Assembly (NCBI RefSeq): GCF_000151315.2
Contig: NW_011887294.1
Location: forward strand, 1,340,601-1,404,600
Direction of reading: 5' to 3'
Length of the DNA: 64,000 nt
Source: Capsaspora owczarzaki ATCC 30864
Lineage: Eukaryota > Opisthokonta > Filasterea
Shown piece by piece: positions 42,682 through 55,265 of this stretch. Every line of letters begins with the position of its first letter. The first letter of the stretch is position 1. The translations under genes and the position numbers were made by a program. The notes beneath the pieces were generated by a model. It had not been told where the DNA came from. It was given only the letters and a program-made list of their open reading frames with translations, and searched no databases.

Positions 42682-45260
42682 TCAACTGTGCAGTACTCGC
42701 TTGAGCTGCCACTCCTGCCGCTGCTGCACCAGATGGATCGCGAGAGTCCAATGTTTCTTCTTCTGGCTCGCCTGCAATGTCAAGTTCGTCAATATCGTCA
42801 AAGATGGGATTCTCCCGAGAGGGGAGAGCGGAAACCGACGCTGCTCGTCGCTCTCGCTGTCAATTTTGACAATGCGGCTTTCCGAGAAGTTTTCAATGAG
42901 TTGTGGGGCAAGAACTTCGATGAGCTCTTTCACTGTCAATGGAAGAATGGAAGTTGCAGTCAAGAATGAGTTATGAGAGACGAGAAGAGCTGCTGCCAAA
43001 CTACAACACTCGAAAGAAAAAGCTCAAGCTTTACCTTTCCGTTGCAATTCCATTCGCATCTGCTTCAGCGTTCGATGCTTTTTGGAGGTGCAGAAAGTGA
43101 AAAACAAAGGGCGAAGCCCAACCCACAAGCGAATCGCTACGCCGGCAAGCGCAACGCTGTAGAAGAGCCAGAACGGAAGAACGATAACGCTTCCAACAGG
43201 AATCACCACCTTGGCCCAAATCGGCAGGTCTGTCAGCAGCGCCACCAAAATGGCAATCGCAGCAACGTAGACGGATAGTGCCACGGGACCCACAATCAAG
43301 GCTGTCATCAGTTTCCACGTCGCCAGCACATCCAGACCCTTGATTTTGACGTCCGAGGCGGCCTTGGCTTCGATAGCCTTCTTCTTGGCAATGTTGTCCG
43401 CGACAGCACCGACCGGAAGGGCGAGCAACATGCCCGGGCCCGACAACAAAAAGAACAAGCCCGCCAGCAGCAGCTTGCCCCAGAACAGCCAAAATGCCAC
43501 AAACCAATGCGATTGCTGGATGGTCTGCACGTCCTTGTCGCGCACCCCGTAGCTTCGCAGCGTATCGTTGTATGTAAGCATTTGCGTTTTCAGTGCTTGG
43601 TATTCTTCCGAGGCTGTCAGCTTCTGGTCGGCCTGTTGTTCTCACCATGAACAAACAAGAACAAACACGTACTTGCACTTTTAGACATCGCCATGCTGTC
43701 AATCCGACCTGGAACGCCCCCAGTCCCGCTCTTACCATTGCAAATCGCTTGTTCAGCTCCGTGTACTGCTCCGGGGTGAGCTGAACATTGGCCGGCGTGT
43801 ACATTCGCCTTGCCGTGTGCAGCGCCACCATTGTCTTGTAGTCGGTCGTGTTCATCACGGTGCCGCGCAGACTCGCTTCGATGCGACCCAGGAGATCACC
43901 AGTCGCGCCACGCTTGTCCGTCTTGTACCGGGCAACGAGATCCGCATCCACAACGATCGGAGGACCAAACTCGACAAGAACGCGCGAGCGGAATCGGTGA
44001 GCGTGAAAGTAGTTGAGGCCGCAGGGCACAATGCGCACGGGTTGCATTTCCGGATGCGCCTCCATTGCGCCAAGAGCCATGATGGCAACACCGGCCTTGA
44101 TTGGCAGCAAGTCGGTTCGGTCGTGCGATCCTCCTGTGAAAGTGAATGTTTGGTGAGTTTCTTTTTTTTTCAAACGACATTCCCGCCTTTCACGACCCAG
44201 GCATTGCACGTACCTTCCGGGAAGATGCCAACACATTCTCCAGACAGAAGAGTATTCCACACGCTCTTGTACACAACCCCTTGGTCGACCTTGCGCATGA
44301 TTTTCCAGCCAGATTGGTTTTGAATTTCGACGCCATTGACTGCCTTTGCCAGTGTCAGCTCTGTATCCGAGACGACCGATGCGACGCGGAATTCATTCTC
44401 GAGGTGATTGAACTGAGCACAGCACGCGCGCACACCATGGTCAACCATTCACAAGTGAGTGAGCAGTGCGTCAGCCACTTAAAAATTTGTTAAAATTGTA
44501 ACATGATGTTACCTTCAGTGCATCGCCTGGCTTGACGGTTGCGACAAAGGAGGTTTGCGAGCCGTAGACAACGAGGCCGTCCGCACTCAGAGTGAGCAAG
44601 CCCGAGCCTGTGGACGCATTGTCCTGCGCACGTGCGACTGGGATTGAGTTCATCGCCCTGGCAAATTTGCCGACGACCTTGCGCTTGTACGACTTTTCAG
44701 CAATGAGGAAGCGGACGACGCGCGTCCCGACGGACTGCCCCAGCAGCAGACCATCGACAAACTGGTTGTTGTGGTTGGCGACAAAGATGACCGGTCCTGT
44801 GCAACGACATTGGCAGTGTTGTGGGAGGATTCGCAACGTGAGGGCCATTTCGAGAGATTCAACGTGGGTGACGAAATTTGGCGAAAGTTTAGGGAAGGGG
44901 GGGGGGGTGGCTGAAACAAGGGGTTTGGATTGCGCATGATGGACAAGGGGTGTGTGTAAGTGTGCGATGGAGGGAGGGTGGGTGGGTGAGTGGGTCGAGA
45001 GCAATGCTCGGATGACACGGTGGTTTTGAGGAGAGCGATTCGGCGTAATTTGACCACAGCGCGGCAGATTGCTTGGAGACGGTGCTCTGTCCCCCTCCGA
45101 ACGACGCACTGCAGAAAGGGGAAAGAGACGAGCAGCATGATGGCAGTTTGGAGGAGGAGGACGACGTACCATCTGCAGGGATGTTGTGGGAGCCAATGAC
45201 TTCGACGTCGCGGAAGAAAATCCGCAAGCAGACGTTGAAAAACCACACGAGCAATCCCAT
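42682..45260 (-). CDS. Glycerol-3-phosphate acyltransferase (Gpt2/Sct1-type)
   Basis: ER membrane acyltransferase starting phospholipid and triacylglycerol synthesis. Exons 45170-45260, 44513-44796, 44214-44412, 43736-44133, 43035-43632 and 42682-42932 join in phase to 606 aa. PlsC motifs: VANHNNQFVDGLLLG (NHxxxxD-like block I variant, as in yeast Gpt2), then GIFPEGGSHDRTDLLPIKAG. VRIVPCGLNYFHAHRFRSRV follows. Two hydrophobic C-terminal segments flank a loop (FLLSGPGMLLALPVGAVAD and VIPVGSVIVLPFWLFYSVAL). The N-terminus MGLLVWFFNVCLRIFF is a probable membrane helix. The very end is doubtful: after KIDSESDEQRRFPLSP another frame encodes an acidic tail (NPIFDDIDELDIAGEPEEE) ending at 42665, and the switch could be explained by one missing C in a C-run near 42820. 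Confidence 0.9.
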
Positions 45261-45569
45261 TGCACAAGGATTCGACAAAAAGACTGAGATGGCTGGGTAA
45301 AGAGAATAGAAAGCGAGTTACAAAAAAGATAAGGAGAAACAAGAGTGGATGTGAGTGTGAGAGAGAGAAGACGCCTTGCACCAATGCCTCATCAGACACA
45401 CAGCTCAGACTCAGAGAATAGGGTGATGCTACGTGCGTATGGACAAAACAACAACTAAACCATTGCAGAACTGGGCTCAGCGTCAACAAATCACAACTTT
45501 TTAATTTCCACACCACAGAAAAAGGGAGCTCTTGTTTTGTGCTCATCAACCATTAAAAAAACCAAATGT

Positions 45570-47509
45570 TTACACTGCGTTGCGGAGGATTGAATCCTTG
45601 ACGCCCTCACGAATGGTGGGGTTGGCAGCGGCGGAGGTGATGACCTCGGCCTGAGCGTCAGCCACAGTCTTGCCGCTTCCGCGGTACAAGTTGAACACTT
45701 GCTTGAGCAAAAAGAGCGAAACGACCGAGTTGATTGCCCAGAACACGGCAGAGACCAGCAGGATGATGGCCACTGCGGTGTTTTCGCTGAAGGCGCTGAA
45801 TGCCACAATGAAACCGCTGTACAGGAGTGATTCAAAATAGACAAAAAAAAGCAAAACAAACAAAATCAGGTGAGACGCCATCAATAAATAGAACAATAAC
45901 TAGAGCAACAAAATTCTGCAATGGCAAAACTCACCTTGCTCCGGTGCCGGGAATGCCAATCGCAAAGAGAATGTTGCAGCCAACTTGGAAGCCAAACACA
46001 AAGAAGAACTTCAAGTAGCTGAACGTCTTGTCATTGACGAGGCCCTTGTAGATGACGCGGTACCAGCAGACAAAGGCGCCGGGAATGAAGACGAACATGA
46101 AAATGAGGGCGACGGCAAAGCTCGTGCCAGTGTCGCTGCAGTCACCGCAGCCGACCAGCGCAGAAAACGCGGCAATGCAGTTGATCACCCAGCAGAAGCA
46201 GGTGAAAATCCAGTCGCGGAACAGGCGCTTGATGAGCACTCGCTGGGCAGCGGGGATTTCATCGTCAATGCTGTGGTAGATGAGTGGCTTGAACGGGAAG
46301 ATGCACCACTTGGGGAATGCCGGCCAGTTCGGGGGATGCAGGCCGCTCTCGTCCAACGCACGCTCGCGGTCGGCCAACTGCGCCTCGCGCGCTACAAGGG
46401 CCTCTTCGCGGGCGCGCAATGCCGCCTCCTTTGAAGCCTGTGAACGATGAGCAGCATTCTTTGTGTGAGATTGCTTTCATGCCAAGAAAAGCAATGCAGT
46501 ACACGTTCAAGAGCAACTGCACGTACAAAGTCGCTCGAATGGGACGGCGTTGCGTAGCTGCTGCTCGACGGAGAAGCGGTTTGACGAGGTGACGACACGG
46601 GGGCATCGGCATACGCGTTCTTGGTGGGAGCAGAAGGGCGCGGCTGTTTGGATTTGTTTAGCACGCGGAATGGAGGACGACAGCGAGGACGGCCAAGGTG
46701 AGAAAATTGTACCACCCAAACTGCTTGTCCTTGCACCAATCTGCGCAACGCCACTCGCCCAACACACTCACAGGAGCAGGACGGGGTGGTGCAGCAGCAG
46801 TCGGGGCCTTGTAGTACGAGTCCTGGGCTGCCTCTTGGGACTTGGACAGCGCAGCGGCGGACGGTTGGAAGAGGTGAGCCTGCTGCTCGGCCCAGCGCGT
46901 GTACTCGTCCTCGGCGCCGCCGCCCGTGGATGCTTGCGCCACAGAAGGGTCCTGTGTAGTTGTTGTACAAAGCACACGTGTCATGATGATCGTTGTCGTC
47001 GTCATCGTCGTGGTGAGCCACAGTCCAGCGATGAAGCCGGTCGTCGTCTTCTCTTCCTCGTCCCCATTTTTCACACGACGCTGCGATTCAGCAAACGCAG
47101 TTTCCCCCCCCCCACCCGACCTGTCCACCCATCAACAACGCTTCCATCACCGCGATTCTGGCATCAGCAACTCAACCAAACAGCAGCACACAAAGGGAAA
47201 AAAAGAAACGGAAAAATCGATGATACAAAAACCAGGCTTTTTTTTTTTTTTTCAATTTTTAACTTACGTCGAATGGAGTGCTTTGCTTCTCGCCGAACGG
47301 GTTGTTGTCCCTGTGGAATCACACAGCAGAGCAACAAAGTGAGCAACAAAACAAGCAAGCAGCAGCAGCAGCAGCAAAGGATATTCCAACAAGGCGAGAG
47401 CGATCGGGTCGAGCCAAACTGAAAAAAAAAAAAAAACGAAAAAAAAAAAAAAAGCGAAACAGAAGCAAAAGCCACAGTGAAGTCATTGTCGCGCGTACCA
47501 GCCAGACAT
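45570..47509 (-). CDS. SCAMP: Secretory carrier membrane protein
   Basis: Four-helix membrane protein of post-Golgi recycling vesicles. Exons 47499-47509, 47268-47310, 46772-46951, 46527-46643, 45935-46437 and 45570-45816 join in phase to 366 aa. The tiny first exon gives MSGW, leading to DNNPFGEKQSTPFDDPS, so the EH-domain-binding NPF motif is present. A coiled coil follows (LRAREEALVAREAQLADRE). The SCAMP core then runs PNWPAFPKWC, IFPFKPLIYHSIDDEIP and four hydrophobic segments, including IFTCFCWVINCIAAFSALVG, VALIFMFVFIPGAFVCWYRV and LFAIGIPGTGASGFI. The cytosolic E peptide region (WYRVIYKGL) is recognisable. The start lies 343 bp from the divergent AP-3 beta gene. Confidence 0.94.
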
Positions 47510-47852
47510 TTGGGAAAAATGGAGGAATGGGAGCAAAAGATGAGTGAGGCAACAACAATGCCAACACAAATGGATCGGTTGGTTTGAGTCAAAGTCAATG
47601 CAACCAACCAGCACTGGAACAAAACAAATTTCGTCTGAGCGGCTGAGGAAATTGAGCCGTATTTTGTCTCCCGCCGTGTCTCCCCCAATCCCGCCCCCCT
47701 CCCGGTGATGATGCCGGCATCCATGCTACACTCTGTTTGTATTCTCGAATGGGGTTGCTTTTGCTTGATCCTGCTCTCCTGCAGGGTTCAATTGAAACTT
47801 CACTCTTTTTTTTTTTCTTTTTTTTTTTTTCTTCTCTTTGGCTCGAGTCACA
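47510..47852. promoter_or_regulatory. Divergent promoter of SCAMP and AP-3 beta
   Basis: A 343-bp interval between two divergent start codons. The side next to AP-3 beta is T-rich (two T-runs at about 47805-47830). No coding sequence is seen. Confidence 0.5.
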
Positions 47853-50800
47853 ATGCACACTCTGCCTCCAGTGCCGATGGCACTCGTCAACCAGGCGCAA
47901 GGCATGGTGCAAAACATTGGCCCGCAGCTGTCCAAGATCACTGCTGCCGCCAAGTCGCTCTTCACCAACAAATACGAGGACTTGCGCAACCTGCTCGAGG
48001 GCAACAACCAGAAGGAGAAGCTCGACGCGATGCGCAAAATCATTTCCGTTAGTCTCTCTCCGTCTCTCTCTCTCCCAACAAAGCCCCCCATCATTGGCAT
48101 CATCATCGTCCATCTCGCTTGGCTTGTTCCATTGTCGGCTGCAGCAGCGAGTCGTGGCTTGCATTGAAATGCACCAGTCACAAGCACTTTTTTTTTTTTC
48201 AATCGATCTCAACTTTTTTTTTTTTTTTCGTCGTTCTTGTGCTGTCCTTTTGCTTCTGACGTGTGCTGGACGAGTACCGGACTGCTGGGCGGATGTTGGA
48301 TGCTCATGTTGATGATGCGTTGAACAAGGTGGATTCGCCACCATGGACGAACGGCTTTCAGTTTCCTGGCCTTTCGAGCGACCGTTCCGTCATGCGACCT
48401 GACCAACCTCACTCATTCACTCGCATCATCACTCACATCTCACTCCACTCACGCTCATTGTGCCATCTTGTTCGCCACACTTGGTCTGCACTGTCGGATA
48501 GAACGTCGCGAAAGGCCACGACATGTCCGATCTCTTCCCGTCCGTCGTCAAGAATGTCGTCAACACTTCAGTCGAAATCAAAAAGCTCGTCTACGTCTAC
48601 CTCGTGCGCTATGCCGAGCAAAACCAAGACCTGGCACTGCTGTCCATCAACACGTTCCAGAAGGACTTGAAGGTGAGTGCGGAAGCGGACACGGCGGACG
48701 AGACGCTCAAAGATCTTTGTTGCTTTCACTTTGGTTGTTCGTCTCACATCCCTATGCTTCCCGCACACCCCGCAGGACTCCAACCAACTCATTCGCGCGT
48801 CGGCTCTCCGTGTCATGTCCAGCATCCGCGTGGAGGTGATTGTGCCCCTGTTGATGCTCGCCATCCAGCAGGTCGTGACAGACATGTCTGGCTATGTTCG
48901 AAAGCATGCCGCCTACGCCATCCCGAAGCTGTACGCACTGGACAACGACCAGAAGGATCAGCTGATTGACGTCATCAAGAAGTTGCTCCAGGACAGCTCG
49001 ACCCTGGTGCTCGGCTCGGCTGTGATGGCCTTTGAAGAAGTCTGCCCCGAACGCCTCGACCTCATCCACCCTCACTACAAGAAGCTTTGCACGCTGCTTG
49101 TTGATATTGACGAGTGGGGCCAGGTCGCCGTCCTCACCATGCTCACACGGTACGCTCGCACCCAATTCCTCGATCCCAACGCGTACGAGACCGAGGTCGC
49201 CGCGCTCGAGCAGCAGCAGCTTCAGGCCCAGCACGCCGCCGGCATTGTGACCCAGCACCGCGTCGGATTGTCCGTGACCCACCAAGCAGCCGCCCCGGCT
49301 GGCACTGTGCCGCTCTCCAAGAGCAGCACTCGCAACTTTTACTCGGACGACGACGAGTCGGACGAGGACGAAGCCGCAAAGAGCAAGAAGGGCAAGGGCA
49401 AGGGCAAGAAGAGTGCCAACGACGACGACGACGAGGAGGACGACGATGACGAAGCGGAGGGCGCTGCCAAGAAGGATTCCGCCGCCCTGCCCCTCCCCGC
49501 CAAGAAGCACTACACGATGGACCCAGACCACCGCTTGCTGTTGCGCTCGGCCCAACCACTATTGCAGAGCCGCAACTCTGCCTGCGTGATGGCTGTCGCC
49601 TTGCTCTTTTACTACCTCGCGCCTTCCGCCGAGGCTGCCATTGTCGGCAAGTCGCTCGTGCGGCTGCTGCGCTCGCATCGCGAGATCCAGTACGTGGCCC
49701 TCTCGAGCTGCGCCACCATGTCCGCCGTCAAGCCAAACATGTTCGAGTCCTTCCTCAAGACCTTCTTTGTGCGCGCGACCGACCCCACCTTTATTCGCTT
49801 GCTCAAGCTCGACATTCTGTGCAACATTGCCAACGAGGGCAACATTGGCATGATTTTGCGCGAGTTCCAAACCTACGTCAAGAGCAGCGACAAGGCGTTC
49901 GTGACGGCCTCGATCCAGGCCATCGGCCGATGCGCCTCGTGCATTCCTGACGTGACCGACCAGTGCCTCACCGGACTGATGGCGCTCGTGCAAAACCGCA
50001 ACGAGGACGTCGTGGCCGAGTCGGTCGTTGTTCTCAAAAAGCTGCTCCAGCTCAACCCCACCCAGTACAAGAGCTACATTGTCTCGTTGGCGCGCGTTAT
50101 CGACAAGGTCTCTGTGCCGATGGCTCGCGCGTCCATCCTTTGGCTGATTGGCGAGTACTCGGAGCACGTCCCCAAGATTGCTCCCGACGTGCTTCGACGA
50201 CTGGCCCAGACCTTCACCCAGGAGGAGACGATCGTCAAGCTCCAAATCATCACCTTGGCCGCCAAGCTCTTCCTCGTCAACGAAAAGCAGACACGATTGC
50301 TCTTCCAGTACGTCCTCAGCCTCGCCAGCTACGACATGAACTATGACATTCGAGACCGTGCTCGCCTGTTTGAGCACTATGTCGTCTCCTTCCGAAAGAA
50401 CCCACCAGCAGAAGGCACCATCAAGAGCAAGAGCAAGGAAGTGCTTCTCAGCGCCAAGCCTGCTCCGACGCTTGTTCCGAACAAGGATGGTAAGTTTTTG
50501 AGAGGGGGGGGGAGAGCGAGAGTTTTTTTTGCATTTTTTGCATTTTTTTTTTTGCTTGTTGCTTGCTCGAGTCCTAACTGGTAGTAATGTTGTTGAAATT
50601 TAGAACGCACTCGCTTCCACATTGGCTCGCTCTCGCACTTGACACACCAACAAGTCGCAGGCTACACGGACTTGCCCAAGTTCCCCGAAGTGGCACCCGA
50701 TCCATCTGTTCGCGAAGTTATTGTAAGACTTTTCTCCAGAACCTGCTGCGACACACGGTCTTTGTTTTGTGTCCCAGCTCATAGATGGCTTTTGCTCGCC

Positions 50801-52572
50801 GATTTGTATCTCTGATCTTGACGTAGGCCGCGCCTGCGTGGAACGCCAAGAAGCCCGACACCAAGAAGAAGACACATGAAGTCATCAAGAAGGCCAAGGC
50901 CGACAGCTTCTACTCTGACTCGGAAGAGGAGGACGACGACTCTGACGAAGAGGAGTCTGAGGATGAAGATGACTTTGAGAGCATTGAAGGGTCTGACTCT
51001 GAGGGCCAGGACAGCGCCAACGATTCCGACGAAGACAGCGACGAGGACGAAGAATCGGACGAAGACGACGATGATGACGACGACGACGACGAGGACGAAG
51101 AATCGGAAGAGGAGTCGGAAGAAGAATCAGAATCGGAAGAAGAGGAATCCGAATCGGAGGAAGAGTCGGACGAAGAGCCCGCACCGAAAGCGAAGGCGTC
51201 CAAGCAGCAACCCGCTGCCGTTGCCACTCCGCCTGCCAAGAAGGCATCCGCTGCCAAGAGCAACGCTGGTCCTTCTCTGCTCGACCTGTCGGATGATTGT
51301 GAGTCATTTTCTCGGCCTCTTGCTCTTGCTTGCTTTGTTTGTGTTTCTGTTCGATGCAATCTGACTTTGAAAAACCGTTCTCCCATGTTCTTGTGTGCAG
51401 TTGCGGCTTCGCCATTGCCAACTGCCTCGCCGTTCCTGCTGCACGGCGCCCCACTCGCGGCGTACGCACCGGCCGCATCGACGCCTGCTGCGGCAGTCTC
51501 GGCCACGAGCTCTTCGTTCGCGCCCGTGTATCTCTATGCCCCTCCCACATCCAAGCACACCTTGCTGAATAAGGTCACCGGCAAGGGCCTGTTTGTCGAG
51601 TATCGCTTCACGCGCCGCGCCAGCGTTTATTCGCAAACCATGACTGGCATCCAGCTGCTCTTTGAGAACACCTCTGGCGCCGCCATCAAGGGCATTTCGT
51701 GCGCATCCAAGGTTTGTGCTTGGCGTGAGCTGTCGTTGAGAGAGAGGACGAGAACGCGCCTGGAGCGGATGGTTTTCTGACAGTCTCGAGGTTTTTTTTT
51801 TTGGTTTTTTTTTCTGGTGGTTTGGATGTTTCTTCCGCAGAGTGTCGATGGTGCGGTCGAGATTGCACCGTTCGCTGAAATCGCTGAATTGGGCGCTCAT
51901 GCCACTTCGGAGGCAGTGATTGGCATCAATTTCAACGACAAGAGCCAGAGCGTCAAGTTCGAGCTTCGGTAAGCAACGATTGGTGCGCGCGCGCGCTGAC
52001 GATGGTGACGGCCAAGCTCACTCGCCCCCCCCCCCCATCTTTGCGTCCTTGTTCAGAGCTGGCGAGGACACGTTCAAGGTGTCCATCGAGCCTGCTGTCG
52101 GTGAAGTGTTGACCGCCATCCAACCCACCCTGAAGGAGTTTGATGCGATTCAAAGTGAGTGTCCGATTGTCTCGGGTTGAATTTTTTTATCTTTATTCGC
52201 CCTCTCGTTGTCACACGGTCGAACTGACCCCCCGTTGGTGCTTTGTGTGCTGCAGACGAACTCGGCGGCATGAACGAGTCTGTGACCAAGTTCTCCGTGG
52301 AAGACCCGTCCGCCGCGCTGGCCAAGCTCGAGTCGACCGTGGTCGAGGCTGTGAATGTTGCCCGCATTTTGGGCCCTGGTGGTGCGGAGGGCGACCTCGA
52401 GGACGGCCACTTCCGCTTCGCCGCCCGCACTCAAGCCTCCAGCACACCTGTCTTGCTCACCATCAAGCTGGATCCCTCCAGTGGTGTCGGCAAGGTGTCT
52501 ATCAACACTGAGAAGATTGTGGTCGGCTCCATGCTTGTGAAGGAGCTCAAGGCTGCATTGTCAGAGCTGTGA
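47853..52572 (+). CDS. AP3B1: AP-3 complex beta subunit
   Basis: Large subunit of the AP-3 adaptor that sorts cargo from endosomes to lysosome-related compartments. Exons 47853-48047, 48502-48672, 48776-50489, 50604-50722, 50827-51298, 51401-51711, 51841-51968, 52057-52154 and 52256-52572 join in phase to 1174 aa. The trunk shows the adaptin pattern: [76 protein letters not shown], and an in-trunk acidic/Lys insert typical of AP-3 beta. A long Ser/Glu/Asp hinge (about 745-850) is the hallmark of AP-3 beta. The C-terminal appendage has [20 protein letters not shown] and [17 protein letters not shown]. The numbered paralogue AP3B1 or AP3B2 cannot be distinguished, so the symbol is by family. 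Confidence 0.95.
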
Positions 52573-53696
52573 TTTTGCATTTCTTTTTTTCATATCTTTT
52601 TGTTCTTTCTTTTTTTTGCCCATTCTGTGAATTTTTCCGGGTTTCGTTCGTGTATGCCCTTGTGCAAATGTTGTCTTTTTTTTTTAAAAAAAAAAAAATG
52701 AACAAGGATTGAAACAGAGATTGTTGCAACACTTGATGGAGTTGAGTGGGTGGAGCGTTTTGTTGCGGAGCATTTTTTGGAGTTTGTTTGTTGGTATCGT
52801 TTTGTTTTGACCCCAAAAAAGACAGCTCGGCAACGGTCGGCAACTTCCCCAACAAGTATCGAGCACACACCGAACTTACAGCAAAGTGACTAGCCGGATT
52901 CGCCATGTATGCTCATCTCCAAATGATGGATGCGAGCGACACCCCCTGTGGTCGAATCGCGGGTTGTGGCTGAAGCGTTTCCACACCCGTCACCCTTTCT
53001 CCTCTCCTCCCTGCGTCCTTTCCCCCCCCCCCCCAACTGGAGCACCCCTCGCTCTGTGTCACTACTCTCTGTCTCTGTCTCTCTCTCTCTGCTAGTGTGT
53101 CTGCGCAGCCATCTTCCTCGCAATCCACTTTTCCATTGAACACTCGATGACTGGTTTGTGTGTCAAACTTTCCAAACCGACGCTCGGCTTCTCGCTTTTC
53201 CCGCCCTTTCACAGCCAAACCATTTTAAAAAACCCGAACTTTTATCGTTCATTCCAGTCTTTCTTTGCGTTCGCTATTCTCGCTGTCTCTCTGTTGTATC
53301 GCTTTTAGCTGTGGGCTGGCTTGGTTGGCGTCGCTGGTTGGTGTGTGTCATATCGAGCAAAAAGAGTCGGACTTGAAACCATTCTGAAACAGTCGCTCTT
53401 CTCCCACATTCTCTTCGTGTCGCTCCTTCCTTGTCGCTCGACGGCGTTGCGCATTCGACAAGCCCCATTTTGAAAAATATCGTTTCTTGGCACGACAACA
53501 ACAACAAAAACAACAACAACTGTCGTCCTGCTCTTGAACTTCCGAAGCAAGACACCCTTCGTCATCGTTTCACAGCTTGTTCGCTCCTCGAGCACAACGC
53601 AGCAACCACAACGCAACAACGCATCTTGTTTTTAAAACAACAACAACAACAACAACAACAACAAAAACAAATCAATAAAAAAATTCATCATCGACG
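52573..53696. other. Intergenic region upstream of the ankyrin gene
   Basis: About 1.1 kb. It contains adjacent T- and A-runs at 52676-52698, a C-run of 11 or so near 53023-53034, a CT repeat at 53070-53093, and a CAA microsatellite at about 53638-53663 just before the next start codon, probably in the 5' untranslated region. No gene is supported. Confidence 0.5.
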
Positions 53697-54929
53697 ATGG
53701 CAGCGATTGCAGTAGTGACAAAGCCGAGCAGCAGCAGCCACAACCGCAACGGCGAAACGGGCGGCGTCGTGCTGCACCCGCACGAGCACCCGCTCTCGCA
53801 CTACCACGGAATGCATCTCCATGGGTCTGCACAACTCGAGGCACAGGCGCAGGCGCATACGCAGTCGTCCGACAGCAAGAACGACTGCCTGCTGAGCCAG
53901 CTTCTTACGTCGGCTGCCCGATCGTCGGCAACGTCGCTCCTTTTGGCAGCCGCCACCACAACCGCAGCCGCCGCCACAACAGCCGCCACAGCAGCCTCGC
54001 TCTCGCTGGCATTCGACCCAGACACTGCCGCCGACCTCCTGTGCACTGCTGCACGCCATGGCGACATTGCCAAGCTCAAGTGGGGCCTCACGCAGCAGGT
54101 CCCGCAGATTGCATTCGCAGTCGCATTAGCGGGCAGCGGCGCTGGGACACCAGCACAAGCATCACAACAGCCAACAGCGCCAGTCACCCACTTTATTCAT
54201 TTTGGCGTCGCATCTGCGTCGGTCTCGCCGTCCATCGCAGGCGCGGGGGACGTCGTCACAACGCTGCTTGCGCGAATGCTGCTGGTCGCCGCGAACAGCG
54301 GACAGCTCGCCATTGTCCAGTTCCTGCTCTCAGTCGCCAAGACGCTCGGCTGTGACATTGCCAACGACGCACCACCGAGTGCCACCCAAGTCACGTCTAC
54401 TGCATGCAGCAGCTCGGCAGGGTCGCGATCGGCGCTCTACCTGGCCTGCGCCGGTGGACACAAGCAGGTCGTGGCCGAGTTGCTGAGCGCAGGTGCCAAA
54501 CCAAACACTGCTGCCTCGACAAGCCAGCGCTGGACACCCCTGCATGTGTGTGCGTTCGAAGGGCGCCTCGCTTGCGCAGAGCTGCTGCTCGCACACCCCG
54601 ACACTCTTGTCGACGCGACAGATAAATCCGGCTGGACACCGCTGCACTGGGCTGCCTTCCTCAACCAGCAGTCCCTCGCCGCGCTGCTTCTCGCCCACAA
54701 GGCCTCTCCTGCCGCTGTGAACGCCGATGGCGATACTCCGTTGCACAAGACCGCTACGCATGCCTCTACTGCCATCTCATCGCTTCTGCTGGCGCGTGGC
54801 GCATCCCTCGATGTTTACAACAACCAGGGACTCGTGCCCCTGCACATTGCCGCACGTGCCGGCCGCGCTCTGCAAATTGCCCTGTTCTGCAAGCACGGGC
54901 TCAATCCCGATGCTCGAGTCCGGCTCTGA
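53697..54929 (+). CDS. Ankyrin-repeat protein (PSMD10-like layout)
   Basis: Single-exon protein of 410 aa. The first half is Ala/Ser/His-rich with little structure. From about residue 240 there are five ankyrin repeats: GSRSALYLACAGGHKQVVAE, RWTPLHVCAFEGRLACAELL, KSGWTPLHWAAFLNQQSLAA, DGDTPLHKTATHASTAISSL and NQGLVPLHIAARAGRALQIA. No other domain, signal or membrane segment is visible, so it is probably an adaptor; the partner is unknown. The ATG at 53697 follows a CAA-rich leader. The repeats alone do not identify an orthologue. Confidence 0.8.
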   Translation: MAAIAVVTKPSSSSHNRNGETGGVVLHPHEHPLSHYHGMHLHGSAQLEAQAQAHTQSSDSKNDCLLSQLLTSAARSSATSLLLAAATTTAAAATTAATAASLSLAFDPDTAADLLCTAARHGDIAKLKWGLTQQVPQIAFAVALAGSGAGTPAQASQQPTAPVTHFIHFGVASASVSPSIAGAGDVVTTLLARMLLVAANSGQLAIVQFLLSVAKTLGCDIANDAPPSATQVTSTACSSSAGSRSALYLACAGGHKQVVAELLSAGAKPNTAASTSQRWTPLHVCAFEGRLACAELLLAHPDTLVDATDKSGWTPLHWAAFLNQQSLAALLLAHKASPAAVNADGDTPLHKTATHASTAISSLLLARGASLDVYNNQGLVPLHIAARAGRALQIALFCKHGLNPDARVRL

Positions 54930-55265
54930 ACAACAAACAAACAAAAAAAAGTCCAGCAACAAGCACAACAACCCCAACACATCCAGCGATTTTCGATTTT
55001 CGGTTTACTACAGTACTTTTTAGATTGCGATTGTAACTTCTCTGCGCTCTGTACATACTTTGCCACTTCTCCCTTTCTGTACATGTATCTCTCCCTCTCT
55101 CTTTTTGGATAAATCGACTTGTAACCTAAGGCTCAGTCCATTTTTGATCCGTTTTCAAGTCTTGCTTGATTCTCAAACAGTCCACCCAATCCGGCTGACA
55201 CTCAACCCTTATTCTCCTTGCAATCCTCCACTCCTGCGATCGAGAGAGTGGGAACGCTGAGCGGG
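54930..55265. other. Intergenic region, ankyrin to UBA gene
   Basis: A 336-bp stretch. The open frame of the UBA gene extends upstream into it to 55218 but without an ATG. No separate gene is seen. Confidence 0.5.

Noticed and set aside
48752-50377. Minus-strand frames opposite AP-3 beta
   Set aside because: Antisense shadows of a strongly conserved coding exon.
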